Shown piece after piece: positions 62,019 through 64,000 of a stretch of DNA of 64,000 nucleotides (positions within the stretch are counted from its first letter, which is position 1; each line of letters opens with the position of its first letter). A program made the position numbers and the translations under genes. The stretch lies in NCBI GenBank assembly GCA_024280295.1, contig JAJRQK010000019.1, positions 40,714 to 104,713 of the forward strand, written 5' to 3'. The DNA comes from Bacteroidota bacterium (GTDB lineage Bacteria; Bacteroidota; Bacteroidia; Flavobacteriales_D; Crocinitomicaceae). The notes below the pieces were generated by a model that ran no database searches, was not told where the DNA came from, and saw only the letters and a program-made list of their open reading frames with translations.

Positions 62019-62026
62019 TAACTTTG
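62019..62026 (+). promoter_or_regulatory. -7 element TAACTTTG of ettA
   Basis: TAACTTTG fits TAnnTTTG and ends 22 nt before the ettA ATG. Confidence 0.5.
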
Positions 62027-62048
62027 AATAAAACCAGAATAATAGATT

Positions 62049-63734
62049 ATGTCAGACGATAAAAAGGTCATTTTTTCCATGGTTGGAGTGTCCAAAAATA
62101 CACCACAAGGAAAGCAAATCATTAAAAATATATACCTCTCATTTTATTATGGAGCGAAAATCGGAATCATAGGATTAAATGGTTCGGGTAAGTCAACTGT
62201 AATGAAAATTATTGCAGGACTTGATAATTCCTATCAAGGTGATGTTGTCTTTTCGGATGGTTATACTGTTGGATATTTACCTCAAGAACCTGAATTAGAC
62301 GAGAATAAAACCGTTAAAGAGGTTGTCATGGAGGGCGCGCAGGAAACAGTGGATGTATTGAAAGAATTTGAGGATATCAACAACTCCTTCATGGATGAGG
62401 AAATTTTGAATGATCCTGATAAAATGGATAAATTGATTACGCGTCAAGGGCAAGTACAGGACCAAATTGATGCACTAGATGCATGGGAATTAGATACAAA
62501 ACTAGATCGTGCAATGGATGCGTTAAGATGTCCACCAGATGATCAGAAGATTGGAACACTATCTGGAGGGGAAAGAAGACGAGTTGCTTTATGCCGTTTG
62601 CTATTAAAAACGCCAGATATCCTTCTTCTTGATGAGCCTACTAACCACTTGGATGCTGAATCGATTGAATGGTTGGAACAGCATTTACAGCAATACAAAG
62701 GAACTGTGATTGCAGTTACTCACGATAGATATTTCTTGGATAATGTTGCTGGTTGGATTCTCGAACTTGACAGGGGCGAAGGGATTCCATGGAAAGGAAA
62801 CTACTCGTCATGGCTTGAGCAAAAAGGACAGAAACTTAAAGCTGAGGAAAAACAGGAGTCGAAACGACAGAAAATGCTTGCTCGCGAACTGGAATGGGTT
62901 CGGATGAATCCAAAAGGACGGCATGCGAAAAATAGTGCTCGACTTAATAACTACGATAAGATGCTCGCCGAAGATGTTAAATCGAAAGATGCAATGCTAG
63001 AAATTCCAATTCCTAACGGACCGCGATTGGGCAACAACGTAATTGACGCAGAACACGTGTTAAAAGCATTTGGAGATAAGCTACTTTATGGTGATTTGAA
63101 CTTTAAACTTCCTCCGGCGGGAATTGTTGGAATTATCGGACCTAATGGTGCTGGTAAAACAACTATTTTCAAAATGATCATGGACGAACTTCAACCAGAT
63201 AGTGGTAATTTTAATGTCGGAGACACAGTTAAACTTGGGTATGTAGACCAAACCCATGAAGATCTTCATCCCGATAAAACAGTTTTTGAGGTTGTTTCAA
63301 ATGGGCTTGAGTACGTAGAAATTGGTAACCAGAAGATCAACTCACGCGCATATTTGTCAAAGTTCAACTTTAACGGTTCGGATCAAAATAAAAAAGTTGG
63401 AGTTCTATCTGGAGGAGAGTTAAATCGATTACACTTAGCAATGACATTGAAAATTGAAGCAAATGTCTTGATGCTTGATGAACCAACCAATGATATTGAT
63501 ATTAATACACTTCGTGCGTTAGAAGAAGGGATTCAAAATTTCGCTGGATGTGCTGTTGTAATTTCGCATGACAGGTGGTTCTTGGATCGAATTTGCACCC
63601 ACATTTTGGCTTTCGAAGGAGAGTCGGAAGTTTACTGGTTCGAAGGGTCGTACACAGAATACGAAGAAAATCGAAAAAAACGATTGGGCGACAACGGACC
63701 TAAAAGAATTCGCTATAAAAAGTTAGTGAAGTAA
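62049..63734 (+). CDS. ettA: Energy-dependent translational throttle protein EttA
   Basis: EttA is an ABC-F ATPase that sits in the ribosomal E site and gates the first steps of elongation according to energy state. The 561-aa protein has two ABC modules: Walker A GLNGSGKST and GPNGAGKTT, signatures LSGGERRRVALCRLL and LSGGELNRLHLAM, Walker B LLLDEPTNHLD and LMLDEPTNDID. The linker and the C-terminal YEENRKKRLG are EttA-like. It has its own promoter, and the next gene begins directly after its stop. Confidence 0.96.
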   Translation: MSDDKKVIFSMVGVSKNTPQGKQIIKNIYLSFYYGAKIGIIGLNGSGKSTVMKIIAGLDNSYQGDVVFSDGYTVGYLPQEPELDENKTVKEVVMEGAQETVDVLKEFEDINNSFMDEEILNDPDKMDKLITRQGQVQDQIDALDAWELDTKLDRAMDALRCPPDDQKIGTLSGGERRRVALCRLLLKTPDILLLDEPTNHLDAESIEWLEQHLQQYKGTVIAVTHDRYFLDNVAGWILELDRGEGIPWKGNYSSWLEQKGQKLKAEEKQESKRQKMLARELEWVRMNPKGRHAKNSARLNNYDKMLAEDVKSKDAMLEIPIPNGPRLGNNVIDAEHVLKAFGDKLLYGDLNFKLPPAGIVGIIGPNGAGKTTIFKMIMDELQPDSGNFNVGDTVKLGYVDQTHEDLHPDKTVFEVVSNGLEYVEIGNQKINSRAYLSKFNFNGSDQNKKVGVLSGGELNRLHLAMTLKIEANVLMLDEPTNDIDINTLRALEEGIQNFAGCAVVISHDRWFLDRICTHILAFEGESEVYWFEGSYTEYEENRKKRLGDNGPKRIRYKKLVK

Positions 63735-63974
63735 ATGAGTGATCAAAAGAATAACCCACTGCACGGGAAGCGTTTAGATGCAATACTTGAAGAAATGGTT
63801 GAACATCTTGGATGGGAGAACATGGGGTATTTGGTGCCAATAAATTGCTTCTTGAAAGACCCAAGTATTAAGAGCAGTCTTAAATTCCTTCGGAAAACGC
63901 CATGGGCAAGAACTAAAGTAGAAAACCTGTACCTTGAAAGAGTGCATGAATTTAATATTAAACCAGAGGATTGA
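63735..63974 (+). CDS. VF530/DUF2132 family small DNA-binding protein
   Basis: This 79-aa protein matches the VF530 family: [34 protein letters not shown], then [17 protein letters not shown]. These short helical proteins were characterised structurally as putative DNA-binding proteins. The gene starts on the base after the ettA stop, so it is cotranscribed. No regulatory target can be named. Confidence 0.92.
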   Translation: MSDQKNNPLHGKRLDAILEEMVEHLGWENMGYLVPINCFLKDPSIKSSLKFLRKTPWARTKVENLYLERVHEFNIKPED

Positions 63975-64000
63975 TAATTCATTAATTCGACAATTCATTA

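Noticed and set aside
1-64000. CRISPR arrays, insertion sequences, prophage or integrase genes
   Set aside because: No regularly spaced repeats, transposase, integrase or terminal inverted repeats were found on reading the window and the ORF list.

Overview
The window is about 64 kb of AT-rich chromosome from a member of the Bacteroidota, most likely a free-living Flavobacteriia/Cytophagia-type organism. Support for this comes from gene families typical of the phylum (a TonB-linked outer-membrane receptor of the OMP_b-brl type, DUF3078, DUF6370, BatA-like proteins, BshA, a GH3-serine hydrolase fusion, TIGR02757, a separate LolD), from many lipoproteins and signal peptides ending in Ser-Gln, and from promoters matching the phylum's TAnnTTTG -7 element. 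No rRNA, tRNA, CRISPR array, insertion sequence, prophage or attachment site was found. Most genes are housekeeping or envelope genes, with a few accessory patches.

Layout. 1-4951 (minus) is a six-gene operon: polyP-polymerase/VTC-like protein, DUF4956, lpxK, purine nucleoside phosphorylase, gatB and a truncated lipoprotein. 5061-6209 is a GH3 lipoprotein diverging from the plus operon radC-wecB-polysaccharide deacetylase-DUF423-MBL hydrolase (6391-10655). fabI and a small lipoprotein follow. 12067-17149 holds a GH3/beta-lactamase-like fusion, a PAP2-like protein, bshA and DUF6370. A thiolase (minus), DUF3078 and a VWA-type membrane protein come next. 22001-26206 (minus) is acyl-CoA carboxylase beta, GNAT and an M13 peptidase. 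26398-30974 has a small secreted protein, a frameshifted membrane-protein remnant, pcm and a beta-mannosidase. 31068-33937 is MarR plus a TonB-type receptor. 33963-38659 (minus) runs from a BatA-like protein through a dihydroorotase-like protein lacking metal ligands, a methyltransferase and a pseudouridine synthase to a 46-aa small protein. 39648-47706 contains a glycosyltransferase, TIGR02757-lolD-ribBA, and an lptF/G-like permease with two glycosyltransferases. 47778-54984 has mixed single genes, including a Cys-rich lipoprotein, a PQQ-type propeller, a UPF1-like helicase and a cold-shock protein.

The most unusual locus is 55188-61837. A stand-alone response regulator diverges from a ThiF(E1-like)-nitroreductase fusion of the Rv1355c family. 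This is translationally coupled to a GNAT/AHL-synthase-like acyltransferase and followed by a 7TM-DISM histidine kinase and a REC-PAS response regulator. The divergent promoter region carries a perfect 11-bp palindrome and a third copy of its half site. The arrangement suggests a modified small molecule being made and sensed, but its chemistry is unknown. ettA and a VF530-family gene close the window.

Several genes have a -7-like element ending only 4-5 nt before the start codon, suggesting leaderless mRNAs. Two small genes missed by the ORF track (54 aa and 46 aa) look real. All functions are assigned by reading motifs and remembered family architecture; no database search was run.
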